Positions 1 to 14,100 of a DNA stretch of 64,000 bases are shown piece by piece. The notes below the pieces were generated by a model, which searched no databases, had not been told where the DNA came from, and worked only from the letters and a program-made list of their open reading frames with translations. The stretch is taken from NCBI RefSeq assembly GCF_036588685.1, contig NC_086379.1, positions 16,043,862 to 16,107,861 on the forward strand, in the 5' to 3' direction. The translations under genes were made by a program, and so were the position numbers. The stretch comes from Mytilus trossulus. Its lineage: Eukaryota; Mollusca; Bivalvia; Mytilida; Mytilidae. Position 1 is the first letter of the stretch. Every line of letters begins with the position of its first letter.

Positions 1-1254
1 CCAGCTAAGCAGGAACATGTATAATTGTTAACACCATCTTTACAAGTTCCAGAGTTTTTGCATGGGTTTGGAGAACAGTTGTTGATATTTATTTCACAGT
101 TTCGACCAGTGAAGCCAGCTAAGCAGGAACATGTATAATTGTTGACTCTATCTTTACACGTGGCAGAGTTCTTACACGGGTTTGGAGAACAATTGTTGAT
201 ATTTATTTCACAGTGGTGACCAGTGAAGCCAGCTAAGCAGGAACATGTATAATTGTTGACTCCATCTTTACACGTGGCAGAGTTCTTACACGGGTTTGGA
301 GAACAATTGTTTATATTTATTTCACAGTGGTGACCAGTGAAGCCAGCTAAGCAGGAACATGTATAATTGTTAACACCATCTTTACAAGTTCCAGAGTTTT
401 TGCATGGGTTTGGAGAACAGTTGTTGATATTCATTTCACAGTTTCGACCAGTGAAGCCAGCTAAACAGGAACATGTATAATTGTTGACTCCATCTTTACA
501 CGTGCCAGAGTTCTTACACGGGTTTGGAGAACAATTGTTGATATCTATTTCACAGTTTCGACCAGTGAAGCCAGCTAAGCAGGAACATGTATAATTGTTG
601 ACTCCATCTTTACACGTGGCAGAGTTCTTACACGGGTTTGGAGAACAATTGTTTATATTTATTTCACAGTTGTGACCAGTGAAGCCAGCTAAGCAGGAAC
701 ATGTATAATTGTTGACACCATCTTTACAAGTTCCAGAGTTTTTGCATGGGTTTGGAGAACAGTTGTTGATATTTATTTCACAGTTTCGACCAGTGAAGCC
801 AGCTAAGCAGGAACATGTATAATTGTTGACTCTACCTTTACACGTGCCAGAGTTCTTACACGGGTTTGGAGAACAATTGTTGATATTTATTTCACAGTGG
901 TGACCAGTGAAGCCAGCTAAGCAGGAACATGTATAATTGTTAACACCATCTTTACAAGTTCCAGAGTTTTTGCATGGGTTTGGAGAACAGTTGTTGATAT
1001 TTATTTCACAGTTTCGACCAGTGAAGCCAGCTAAGCAGGAACATGTATAATTGTTGACTCTATCGTTACACGTGGCAGAGTTCTTACACGGGTTTGGAGA
1101 ACAATTGTTGATATCTATTTCACAGTGGTGACCAGTGAAGCCAGCTAAGCAGGAACATGTATAATTGTTGACTCCATCTTTACACGTGCCAGAGTTCTTA
1201 CACGGGTTTGGAGAACAATTGTCAACATTTATTTCACAGTTTCGACCACTAAAT
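1..1254 (-). repeat. 114-bp coding tandem array (11 EGF units), with higher-order ABB pattern
   Basis: The 11-bp anchor ccagctaagca recurs (with one a-for-g change) at 1, 115, 229, 343, 457, 571, 685, 799, 913, 1027 and 1141, an exact 114-bp period. Units fall into two classes. Class A reads caagttccagag with gtttttgcatggg (units 1, 4, 7, 9). Class B reads cacgtg[g/c]cagag with gttcttacacggg (the others). The order A-B-B, A-B-B, A-B, A-B-B suggests amplification as a 342-bp trimer with one lost unit. All variants keep the reading frame. Confidence 0.9.
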
Positions 1255-2146
1255 CCTGTTGGACATGTACATTTATAACCCCCTATTCGATCTATACAGG
1301 TTCCTTTATTCTGACATGGATTTGATGCACATTCATTAATATCTGTCGAGCATTGCTTTCCAGTAAAACCTTTTAAACATGTGCATGAATAGTCATGTAC
1401 ACCATCAATACAAGTGGCTCCATTTTTACACGGTTGAGGTGTACAATCATCAATGTTTACAGAACATGTTCTACCTGTATAACCTGCATTACAAGTGCAG
1501 TTATATCCATTTACAAGATCATGGCATAATCCATTTTTACAAGGATTCGATTGACATTCATTTATATTAATTTCACACATTTTCCCAGTATAACCTGGTT
1601 TGCAGATGCATGTATAACTATTTACACCATCTTTACAAGTTCCAGAGTTTTGGCATGGATTTGAGGAACAGTCGTTGATATTTAATTCGCAATTTGTTCC
1701 GCTGAAACCCGAGGTACAAGCACATTTGTAAGAGTTGGACTGATCAATACATGTTGACCCGTGAAGACATGGATTAGAAATACATTCATTTATATCAGTC
1801 TTACATTTGTCACCACTGTATCCTGCATTGCAAGTACATTTAAAGTTAGATCCCAAATCGATGCATTTTCCATGACCATTACACGGATTCTGTGCGCAAT
1901 TTCTTACGGAATTTTCACACCGAGTACCATTGAATCCTGTCGGACATGTGCATATGAACTTATTTACTAAATCAGTACAGGTTCCTGAATGACAAGGATT
2001 AGAAGCACAGTCATCGATATTAGTTGAACAGTTTTTCCCTGTGAATCCTGCTAAACAGTGACAGATGTATCCACTTGGCGTTTTCGTACAAGTCCCATTA
2101 TTACAAGGATTTGGTAAACAATTTTCACAATTCTTTCCAGTTAATC
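1..2146 (-). CDS. Giant EGF-repeat exon (about 19 EGF units), continues past the left edge
   Basis: The minus strand is open in one frame from the acceptor (tttatgtttcag, AG at 2148-2147) to position 1, about 715 codons. It was easy to miss because it has no internal stop and almost no Met. The first eight EGF units (about 1255-2146) are diverged; the remaining units (1-1254) are nearly identical 38-residue repeats. Each unit carries six cysteines with the pattern C-x4-C-x5-C-x8-C-x-C-x8-C. Many start D/N-I-N-x-C, and most carry the C-x-D-x4-Y-x-C-x-C pattern of calcium-binding, beta-hydroxylated EGF domains. Several units contain N-x-S/T sequons. No donor is visible, so the exon continues to the left. 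Confidence 0.9.
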
Positions 2147-5100
2147 CTGAAACATAAACAGTAGAAATCTGTGTTGAATTAGTCAAGATATGATACCAGG
2201 GAAACAATGTGTCTATTAGCTAATTTAAAAAAAAAATCTTTGAGAAAATGATCCCTATTATAAACAGTCATAGAACAAAAGTGAGTTCCCAGTCAAAAAA
2301 AGTCGTATCATTTGAACTAAAATCGATATTTTTCAAAAAATATTACCAAGTAACTGTATGAGCGATTTTTATAATATAGATACCAAAAGATGTACAAATG
2401 TTTGAAGTTTTATTGTTTATTTGGTTATAATTTTCTTGAGTTTTGCTTTCATCATCTGATGAGTTAAACACAAATGCAAATTTTGTTGTGTATGATGTGT
2501 ATAAATTATAATGTGTACTAAAACAATCGTACAAACTATAATTAATATTGATATTTGTAAAAAAAAAAGTGCGTGTACAGATAACATTCGAAATTTCAAC
2601 TAATATATGGATGGATCTCTTTATAATACCAAAAGCCGGAAGCGTAGATTTCCAAGTGCACGCTCGATTATTTGCAGTAAACAATGTTTTAGTTAAGTTT
2701 TTAAAATAAATGAAAGTTACAGGGTTTTTTTTCAGGAAAATAATTCAAACAATAACGTTAATACGTCCTTATTTAATCATTACGCATTCTTTTTATTTCA
2801 TGACTGTATGATACTGATCCTTAATACAAAATTTAAAAAAATATTACCTTTGCTGCAGTTTGTTGATATCTGTATTTGTAACCTGCAATAAACACATTTT
2901 CATGTTTCTAATCTTTTGAATAAAGCATACTTTGATTAAATGACAACTGTGACCATTGCATTTAGCTGGAACAATATTCCACGAATTCTTCATTTAATTA
3001 TTACCGTAACAACTTAACCACTTCATTCTATCAATTTTAATATTCATCCAACCATAAAGTTTAAGCTTAAACTGTCATGTTTTTTTTTCTTCAATTTTTC
3101 ACAATTGATACAAGATGTAAAGCAATCTAAATATGTGTTGAATACTACATTGTGGATAATTGGTGTAATGCATCAGTTCATAATGATAAATTCATTTGAA
3201 ACATAAGATTTAAAATTTTATCAAACAGATATTATCATTATTCAATCGGCACTAGTATAAGGATAATGCTTTAAAAACCACGAACTGCATAATAAACTCT
3301 CATCTTACACTCAGTTACATTTACTGGATCCATCTAAACTTCATCTTACATGATGGTAATAACACTGGGGCAAAGCTGATGACCGTAACTGCATTCACGG
3401 TCATCCCAAGAAGTCGAATGCAAAATTAGGTCAGTATTTGGTTTGTCCGTTTAAGTGTTTCTACATCATTTTTGGTTACAAAGCATACATTGGTACGATG
3501 TAAATTTATAAAAGATTCACACGAAAATCACATTTTACTACCGAAAAATGTGTATTAAACAGGAAATTGGATATGAAAAAATCGCTAAGATGACCGTAAA
3601 TTATAATCGATATGACCGTAACAGGATCAGCGATTCATAACAAGGGTGACCGTAATTGGCTACAAGATGACCGTAATTTGTAAAGGATGACCGTTACTTT
3701 AAAAGGATGACCCTATATTCTAAGAAATATACATACCTGAGTTTGTCTCAATAGAGGTTCGGTTAGCGAATATAGATATATTTGATCATTTTCTTTTAAC
3801 TATTTGCCGTATTTTATCGGAGTTTATGACAATAATAGTACATTGCATGTTTCTAATAATTAAATATCTATTGATAACGACATTAAAATTTGAATACAAA
3901 TTACCAGCGATACGAGGAAAAGATGAAGAAAAAAACCCATTAATTAACATATGAATATACAGTAATCGAACCCATGTGTATGGTTCCAGGAAGAACAATA
4001 AAATCTTAAAATCTGCCAAAAACAAAACAACATTCCCTTGACAACACCGGATCCAATGGAACTGCAAAATTTATTCTGCATTCAGTTGGTTTTACTGGTA
4101 TGTTTTCAGCTAAAAGTCCTTTTGCTTTATAACATCTAAAAAAATAACCCTCTTACCCTTGAACAGTTTCTAAATAGTAATCCAGAACGCCAGCGTTTCT
4201 GGAACATATTTTGTAGAGTATATTGTTTACTGGGAATAAAACCTTCCGACATCCAGTAACAAATGAAAAGCAATATGTTCAGTAAATATTCCATTATAAA
4301 ATGGATTGCAATACGGAAATGAAGTCTTCGTATCGCCCTATCTCTTTTAGTTTTGTCTCAATATTTGCAATAGTTCATAAATATAAAACAAGAAGATGTG
4401 GTATGATTGCCAATGAGACAACTCTCCAAAAGAGACCAAAATGACATAGAAATAAACAACTATAGTTCAACGTACGGTCTTCAACAATGAGCAAAGTCCA
4501 TACCGAAGTGTCAGCTATAAAAGCCCCCTAATAACAATGTAAAAATATTCAACTGAGAAAACTAACGACCTACTAAAGTTATTTTTTTTATTTCCTTTTG
4601 ACACCCTTCTTCTACATTATCGCCACTGACTTTCAAATTTGAGGAACATCTTTTTGCTGATATAGTTTTTTCTTCTAAATTATAATTTGTCTTATAACCT
4701 TTTCCTTATAGTATTTTAGGTTTTATTTTTTCAACTCTGAAATGTACAGACTTATATGCAGAATGACCAGTGTTTTCATCCAAAACTTTCTTTCTAAAAC
4801 TAAATGTTTGTGGACAAACATGATTGTCTATAGTGTACGTGTATCAAATTGCTGTCTACATTAAATGACGTGATTTTGCGGGAGGTTTAATGACATAAAC
4901 TTATCTGAAACAAAGAACATTTGCAATGGTAGTTGAAACGTAATAATGTCAATGGGTGTATATGCTTTGGCATTTTTTTAAAAGTGTATCTTTTATATGA
5001 CATCAATAGGAATCCAAGAAATAAAAAAATATAAATTTGACGTGAACTTGGTGGCTACATATGGTGAACTATGTATTTTTTCTTTACCTATAGGATAATG

Positions 5101-8100
5101 CAGTCTTATAAATACGTTTTATACCAACACTATTTACTATTTGATACAAAAAATGTAATACAAATACGGATATATCTTAAAAATGATGGTCATCGTTAAA
5201 ATGTTACGGTCATCTTTTATGAATTACGGTCATCCTTTTACAAATTAAGGTCATCTATTTACCAATCACCGTCATTCTTGTTATATGTTACGGTCATCTT
5301 GAAAATATTTTAATCGCGATTTACGGTCATCTTAGCGATTTTTTCAAATCCAATTTTCTGTTAAATACACATTTCTCGGTAGTCGTTTGCGATTTCCGTG
5401 TGAATCTTTTATAATTTTTCATCGTATCAATGTATGCTTTGTAAAGAAAATGATATAGAAACACTTAAACAGACAATACAAATTCTGACCTAATTTTTCA
5501 TCCGACATCTTGGGATGACCGTGAATGCAGTTACGGTCATCAGTTTTACCCCAATGAATATGCCGTTTCGAATCCTTTTACAGACAATTTAAAATAGGTG
5601 ATAGTTTTAAAATCATCAATTTTGTCAACTTTATATATTCAGAACAGAAGAACAAAAAAGTCAATTTGAAAACTCGATTAATAAATTGAGGACTAAGCTT
5701 TACCATGAATATTAAATTGTTGAAATGTTTAAAAACTTTAATTGATTCCATTATCTTTTAAAACATTCAGTTCAAACTATGTATTATAATAAAGTACGTA
5801 AAAGTGAAAGCATGTGAATTCATTTGTCGCTTTTGTTTTATTGAATTCTTTCATAGGAACAGTAAGTGTTCCAACTTTACTCATAAAACCTTAATTTTGA
5901 TGTGTTTTACTTACACTGTATTGTGTTCTTTTGTTAAATTCACATTTTGATGAAAGTTGGAAAAATCTGTAATCTTGATCTGTCTGTGCCAATTTATTAA
6001 CTTGTTATGGAACGCAAACTCCCCTTTACCAGTCACATCGAAAACTGTCAAATCAAAGTTAATTGTATGCTGAAAAAATTAGTGGATAGTCTAGAAATAA
6101 TAGGATAGTACATTCAGTTGAATAAAAGTATGATAACGTAATGTGAAAACAAATCAAGAACCAACTGCAAAGAGCCTGATTTATGAAAACAGTAAGTGAA
6201 AATATTCAACGATCGCTACTCTTGACTTAGTACAAGCATATGGTATAGACAGAATAAACATATTTGTTACCGCTCATTTCTCCAGTAACCTTGAACAGCT
6301 ATGTAACAGCATGACATAAGAACAAACTGTATACAATAATTGGAAATTCAAAAACACAGGTAATATCAAAACAAAAGACAAATTGTACAGATCGAAGAGT
6401 AAACGCAGTTTCTGAAAGCTTGTTTGGTAACTATTACAACTGACAAATTGATCATGTTATATATGTCTAAAAGATATGATTAGTGCTATTTCCTTGTAAA
6501 CAGGCACCCTATGAACTCCTAGGAAAGTTGCCGCAAAAGGATTTTTAGCATGAAGATAACGTGATACAATTGTCCCACTTTCGATAGAAACCTACTCATC
6601 ACACAGAAACAGATAGACATCTAACTGTAGTAAACTTTTAATGCCGGCATGACAACATTGTTATACTCCCGCCAGCAATTTGGGTAAAAAAAAATAATGA
6701 AATATTGACAATCAAATTGATTGATTGTTACATTTCATTAAAAAAAAAGCATGGACTATTTATCTATTTCGGATATTCACTTTGAACAATTTGCAGGGTT
6801 TGTTTCGCATGATGTGTGGTTGCAGTAGAGTTCGCCCTGTGCGTGTGGTATTAGTCAATTTCTGGTCGTTAACTCGTGGCAGAGTTTTCTTACCTTATCT
6901 TTTGGTATTGAAATTGTTGAATATTAAATGTGCGAGTTATAGTCGGCTTCTTTCATAAAACTAGTTTGTATCAGTAGATTATGTTTACATTTCACACAAC
7001 TATTGATCAGATAAAAAAAAAAGCTACGTCAAATAAACTGAACTGAAAAGAAGAATTTTTTTTTGGGGGGGGGGGGGGGAGGGGGCTAAAACATTTTCAT
7101 CATAGTTGTTTAACAATAATTTTCTCAGAGTAACAGTAAAACAATTTGCAAATGAGTTTTTAAATTTTAATAGCATTAGATAATTGCTTTCATAATTGCG
7201 ATTCAGTCACATTGTTGAAACTACACTTACTTGGGAAGAATCTGCCACATTAATTGATATAGGTTTCGAATTCGAGAAGTCAATATGATTCGTATTTCCG
7301 AAAGTTTTAGTCGACTGACAATTTCTGAAAGAAAAGAGACACATAATTTACAATACAGTTATGCCGAGGAATTTGGCAATAATGAAAGTCCATACCTAAA
7401 CATAAATTTATTGTTCATATAGTTACAAAATGAGCATGTGAATAGTCAAAATGATATTATAGGAGAAAGAACAATGATCTATGTGTGTGTAATTTGGTAC
7501 GTCAATTCGTCTCAATTATTTTTTTCCCTGAAAAATGACACATAAATATTGTCGGTATAACAATCCCATTTTCAATATAAGTAGATATATTATGTTTATG
7601 ACATGAATAGCAATAGGGAGTTTAAAAAAAAATAAGAAATGCACACTCACGTTAAGTGATCGGGTCTATCTGTCATGCATAGTGTAAGTTTGTATTACAT
7701 TAAGTCTTTTGCTCCGAATGATTATATATCATACTTTTCTCTATTTTGAATAATCATTAAGTGAAATCTGTTGATATGTTTCGCGGTTGATGTTAGCCTC
7801 CAATTTATCACTTCCGTTCGTTTCAAATCCTTTCTTTTTCTTTCTACGTTTCGACTGATCAATATGGTAAAAAATGTGTATGTAACTATTGCGTGACAAC
7901 TTTAATTTTATTAAAGCAAGTACTAAAACTAATCAAGCAAAATACGTTGCATTCGTGAAATATCTAATCGAGTATGTTTCCAAATTCATGCACCACTTAT
8001 AGAAAACTCGCTAAAATCTTTGAATATAAATGATAGGAACGTACGTCACTTTTAGATGAATTATTGCAAATCAGCCGGATCTTCGTGTGACTTTGACCTC

Positions 8101-11100
8101 TAAATACTAATACTGGATTTTAGAGGTATTTTAGCTACATCTTTCAGAAACGTGGTTTGCCATCAAGTGTTTCCAAAGAGTGCGCTCCATTTAATCAAGA
8201 AGGTTCTTTTCAACATATTCAAATCTCATGTGATGTTGTTTTCAATATGAAATGTCAGAAATTTCATATTTTTAAGAAAGAACCAAAAATAAATCAAAAT
8301 TAAAAACAAACAACAGTTCACATGACACAGCATAGAAAACTAAAGAATAAGCAACACAAACCCCACCAAAACAAGGGGTGATCACAGGTGATCCACAAGG
8401 GTAAGCAGATCCTGCTCCACATATGGCACCCGTCGTGTTGCTTATTTTATAACAAATCCGGTAAATAGTCTCATTCTGTACGTCACATTCCTGAAAGGGA
8501 AGGGGATTGTAGTTACGACGAAAGGAACGTATCCGATATCATTTGTGAAACGGTTATTTCATAACGGTCAACCAACTCATGATGGCGTCCGTAAAATTTA
8601 AGAAGGGATGATGTCAACTTCAACAATTAGAACTCTTGGTTTAATAGCTTCATTGTGAGCAGAAACCCTCCATCAAGAAAATCATGAGAGGAAATGCAGG
8701 CACAGGAATATCGTATCAATTGGGAGATATATACCCCGTATACAGGTGCTGCTGGAATGTCGCTACTTAGAAATGGAAAGTTCACAATTGAAAAGCTGAA
8801 ATCATCCCTTTTGTCGTAAAGTTTTGTTTTCAACCGACCCTCATTGTCAATTTCTAGATGTAAGTCAAGATATGAGTTCGACTTAACTGTATCTGTTGTA
8901 TCCTTTATCTCTAGTTCGATGGGATCGTTGAGTTCAACATAGTCACCATTTTTTGAATTATTCAGTGAAAGAATGTCATCGATATAGCGGAAAGTAGAGT
9001 TAACGGATAATGCTAACTTCTTATCTTTCGTCCTAAGAAGTTCCTGTATAAAGTTAGCCTCTTTATAACAAAGAAACAAGTCGATAAGAAGAGGGCCGCA
9101 ATTGGTTTCCATTGGAATGCCGACAGTCTGTTCACAAACATGTCCTCCGAACGTAACAGATATGTTGTTAATAAAGAAATCAAGCATTTTGATAATGTAA
9201 ATTTCAGAGAATTTTTTGTTTGAATCAGACTGATCCTTTTCAAAGTAGGATTTTTCCTCCCTAAGACAAGATACTTGTATCTACGTTGGCCATTATTTTT
9301 TAATGAAACAAATCAATACCAACTCTTTCAGTTTTTCTTTTTGTTTGGAATGTGGAATACTTGTGTAAAATGTAGAAAGTCAAATGTTTTAATACTATTG
9401 CAAGATGAAAGAGGGTAAGATTGTATGTAGTCTAAAAGGTCTTTGGAATTTTTTTAGTATCCACATCTGATTCACTCCACCTCTAGAAAAGGCAAAGAGA
9501 ATTCAAATTTAAATCTTCTCCAAGCGTTCAATCTTGATAAGAAACCTTCCAATGAACGGTATAGTAAACAAATTTATAAACAGTTCACTTAATTTTTATA
9601 AATCTTCAATATCACTATATACTATGAAGATGGGCGAACGGTACAAGAGGGACATTCAACCTGGTTAATAATAACATTAGCAAAACGACGGATGTCAAAT
9701 ATGGAGCAGGATTTGCTTACCCTTCCGGAGTTCCTGAGATCAACCCCAGTTTTTGGAGAGGTTCATATTGCTTAGTCTTTAGTTTTCTATGTTGTGTCTT
9801 GTGTACTATTATTTGTCTGTTTGTCTTTTTATTTTTTAGCCATGGTTTTGTCTATTTTCTATCAATGAGTTTACTTGTCTCCCTGGTATCTTTCGTCCCT
9901 CTTTTATGTTGTTTATGTATCCAATACAGTAATGGAATATCAAGCCCTTCATCTTGGATTGAAATTCCAAAGGAACATAGAACAGATCTATGATAATCCA
10001 GGGTTTCCTCTTTGGTGAGTGTCGTAGGGGTTTCCAAGAGAATTGTCAGTACCTGATTCATTTATCAAGCAGTTTATGTAAATAATATTTACACATAAAG
10101 ACGAGGTTGTTTGTGTCTTTATCTGCGGGAAAAACAATATATTTTCAATTGACGTAGGACTTTGGAGTCTTTAAGATTGGTGTAGCATATGTGTTAATAG
10201 ACCCATTCAGTTTCTTCAGTCATGTTTGTATCAACAATCTCACAATCTTAATCCATTCTGAAAGAGAAGCTATGTCTTCTTTTTTCGAGTTTAGCCAATT
10301 GCCTGGCATTATTCTCGACTGAATCCATCAGTATTTGGAAGTTGTGTTTCTAATTGATGGATTTAAGTGTATAGGCACATTTAAAACATCATCTCAAATG
10401 AATAAAATTGGTTCGTATCAACAGTATGCATCTTTATTTACCTACCCGTTCATGCAGATTTGAAAATTTGGGTCACAGACACCATCGAAAAATCCACAAC
10501 TTGGCCAGTCAGTATCATACTTCAATAGTTTGACGTTAAATACGATTGATGCATCAACAGTTACTTTAACCTGAAATAAAGAAATGTGTCATTGATAAAC
10601 TCATCATAGATACCAGGATTCAATTTTGTATTTACGCCAGACACGCGTTTCGTCTAAACAAGACTCATCAGGTGCGCTCGCATCCCAAAAAAATCAAAAA
10701 GACAAAAAAGGTACGAGGATGAAGAGCATTGATTACAAAAATTTCTAAAAGTGTTGACAAATACAAAATTAAAGACTGGTCGCTACTATAAACTCGCTGG
10801 GTTGAAGACCCATTGGAGGCCTTCGTCTGTTATCAGCTCTTTGGTCGTGTTTTTGTCTCTTAGACATATTCCCCGTTTCCATTCTCAATTTTAATTTTTA
10901 AGCTTTTAGTCGTTTTAATTAGTTATAGATCTTATTGCACAGATGAAATCGGATATATTCTAATAATGTTACTACAATCCCATCCCATATTCACGAATGT
11001 GACCCACCAAATTATACTTTTTACTTGTGATATCATGGGCAACACGACGGGTGCCACATGTGGGGCATGATCTGTTTACCCTTCAGAAGCACCTGATATC

Positions 11101-14100
11101 ACCCTCAGCTTTTGATGGGGTTCATGGTACTGAGTCTTTGGTTTTCTATGTTATGTTTTTAATGTACTATTATTTGTCTGTTTGTCTTTTCCTTCTTTTA
11201 GCCATTGCGTTGTCAGTTTATCTATGAGTTTGAATGTCCCTATGGTATCTTTCGCCCTTCCTTTAAGGAAAGGCATGAAATGTACGTTCTTATTAAAATA
11301 ATCAAACGCTTCAACTAGTTGCAAGTATGTCAATTGGAAAAAAAAAAAAAAATCTGATTATTAAAACTAATCACGCTTTGTTTTCCACGATCAAAATAAT
11401 GCGATACTCGATATATCACGATACATTTGGATTGAAAAATTTAACAAAATACAATGTTTTTAGAAACCAAGTGAACGGTTTCAAGAAAAACGATTTTATT
11501 GTACTGTACTATATGACAAAACCAAAGATTTAGTAACAAATAAATTATGTTATTGGAATGAAGTCATTGTCGGGACAAACGAATGAATCACATAGACGTG
11601 TGTTGCCCTTTTGTGTTTTCTTAAGTACTGCATATTATTTTTATCTTATTGTACAATATTAATTGAGAAAGTTGAATAATTTTGACGGACACAATTTCTT
11701 ACGTATTTGTTCTTCGTTTTGAAAATAGAGCTGATTTTCACAAGATCTTGAAGTAGAATTACAATTAATTACATTTACGGTCCAATACAAGATTTTTCAC
11801 GATAGCAATGTTTGACCACCATTAGGTATTCGTTCACGATAATTTCTTTCAATATAGCGAAAACAGCCTTGATATTTGTATAAGGAAGGCTACGACAAGC
11901 GAAATATATCCGTAGCCATAAGTGAAACTTGTGTTATATAGGGTACTAATTTTTTTTTAAAATACTGTTAGTTTATATATTTTTTTATTATACCATGTTG
12001 ATCCGTTGTTTTAATAGCTAACTTGTAAGACTTCACTGGATCATGATAGAAACTCAAGCAATGGAAGAATAATTATCATATCAACTGGGAAGTTTGTGTA
12101 TACTACATACGAGCGCTACCTGAATCTTGCCACATGTAAATATATTGTTTATAATGGAACATTCTAATTAACACTTCTGCAGCAAAGTTTAGTCGTTAAA
12201 GATCATCGTTGTAGATTTCAAGATGTAGCCAAGATATAAATCGAAAAATCTGTAATTCTACTCCATAGTTGTTGTTTTTTTTTTAAATATATGTTGTTGA
12301 CACAGAGCCTACAAGAAGCAAGATAATATGATAAGACACAATATTATAGATTGAGGCAAGTTCAAAGAAAAGAAAGTATTCATTTAGACCAGCAGAAGGA
12401 CACCTCACGCACAGTAGTGAAACATCAACATTTCAATAAGACTTCAACTACAGGTTCATTAAACAATCAAATGTAGATTACACTTGGTAAACATTTAGGA
12501 CTAATATATGAATTGCTAGTGTAGTAGTCCCAAGTAAAAATTCATAATTTTCACAGACATGTTATATTGTACAGCCCTCCGTATACATTGAATAAAACTT
12601 ATCCTTAACTGTTCAGAAAAGCATCAAAGAGAAAAACCAGCGAATGTATCAAAACTATCATGATGTAGGTTATTCATATTTCATATATTTTTTTTAATTT
12701 TTAATAAGTTACCTACATTTTTAAATCTGAAATCATTATTTGCATAGCAACAAAGAAGCATTGAACTCCAAACTCCGCATAGCAAATTACCGTTTAATCA
12801 ACATTACCCACAGGTCAATTATAAACTAATATTTCCTGTAGAATCCTTGTTTCATACAACTTCAATTTAGTTTATTATCAAAATTTTATCCGATATATAT
12901 ATCTTACTATAGACAGAGAAGAAAAGAAAATATAAATGTACGTAATGTAATCCATTTCTAACTTATGTCACAATATCAGTGAACGAGTTGGACCATTTAC
13001 ATATTTATTGTGATCATAGGGTGGCAGTTGATACAGTTGTTATCTGAACTAGTTATCATCCGATCACCGTTTTGCAGAACAAATAGGTTTGCCTACTTTT
13101 GCTGTTAATTGCGTACTCAACAAAATTGAGTGAAATTTTTAAAATGTTCCTCTAAATACTATCTTTTGACTAGTACTGTAAGAAGCTTCTGTCAAAATCG
13201 GGTAAAAATCCAGGACGGTTTAAAAAATCTTATGTTTTAAAAACTTTAACTGCAGAGTGTATGTAATGTTAACTAGGGAAAAAAATAGGCCATTTATAAG
13301 TAATATATAAAAAAACATTTTTTTTACAAACTTTAATTTTGGATATTATCTTATGATCATAAACAATAAGCTTCTGTCCAAGTTTGGTAGAAATCCAGGA
13401 TATTTGGAGAAAGTTTTTTTAAAGTTTTAAACCACAGTGCATGATGGAGATTTTAGTTTAACAAAATTATGAAAATCAATTTTGGATTGATATCATTGTC
13501 TTGCATGCATATATTTACGGAGTTTCAAAACCTATAATGCAACCATTTTTCATTTTCAATTCACAAACACTAAAGAGTATGCACTTTTGATGTGCCTTAT
13601 ATTTCTACATCCTTAAGTAAGCTCCCTTAAAATCCCTACCCCTTTACTTTCTTATTTGGTATCTTGAATTATGTTTTTAATTTTAAAACAAAAACATCAA
13701 GTTAGTAAATAGCTGTAAAAATGACCAAAAAAATCAGTGATTACCAGTAATCACTGAAACAACTAGTAAATACATGTAATTACTAAATTGGCTAGTAATT
13801 ACAGGTATTTACTGAAATGATTAGTAATTACGTGTAATTCCTAATTTCACCTATTTACTGTAACATATATATATATATATATTCGCAATCAAATTTTCAA
13901 CATTTTATTAAAATTCATATGGACAGATTAGGTTTGTATCATATCTTTAACCTACAAATGTAGATTGCACTCGATAAACATGCATTTATTTTGACAGAAA
14001 AAAATATATTAAATTGCGCTCCGTATACATTGAATAAAACTTGTCATTAACATTTAGGAAAAGCCTCAAAAATCAAACCAAGCTAATAAATCAAAGCTAT

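Larger units (their letters stand above)
8342..10380 (-). mobile_element. Decayed Penelope-like retroelement, interrupted by a second fragment
   Basis: On the minus strand the order of recognisable pieces is: N-terminal region near 10330-10090 (an ADK-like region, then DKD-TNN), a DYHRSVLCSFGIS segment at 10061-9903, then RGGVNQMWILK at about 9500-9440, KTFDF (motif A) near 9390, and an intact stretch 9187-8627 with GIPMETNCGPL and the catalytic box YIDD. After a stop the frame continues as KFYGRHHELVDRYE. Several frameshifts and at least one nonsense codon make it dead. The Penelope assignment rests on motif layout (ADK-NN start, GIPM-TN-P, YIDD); a related class is possible. It sits in the EGF gene intron 1-2 side on the same strand. 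Confidence 0.65.

Noticed and set aside
1379..1970. Plus-strand ORFs opposite the EGF exon
   Set aside because: They are antisense to a clear multi-EGF coding exon on the minus strand.
2848..2882. A 35-nt version of the micro-exon using the stronger acceptor
   Set aside because: It breaks the reading frame with both neighbours, whereas the 22-nt version joins them perfectly; kept only as a possible alternative event.
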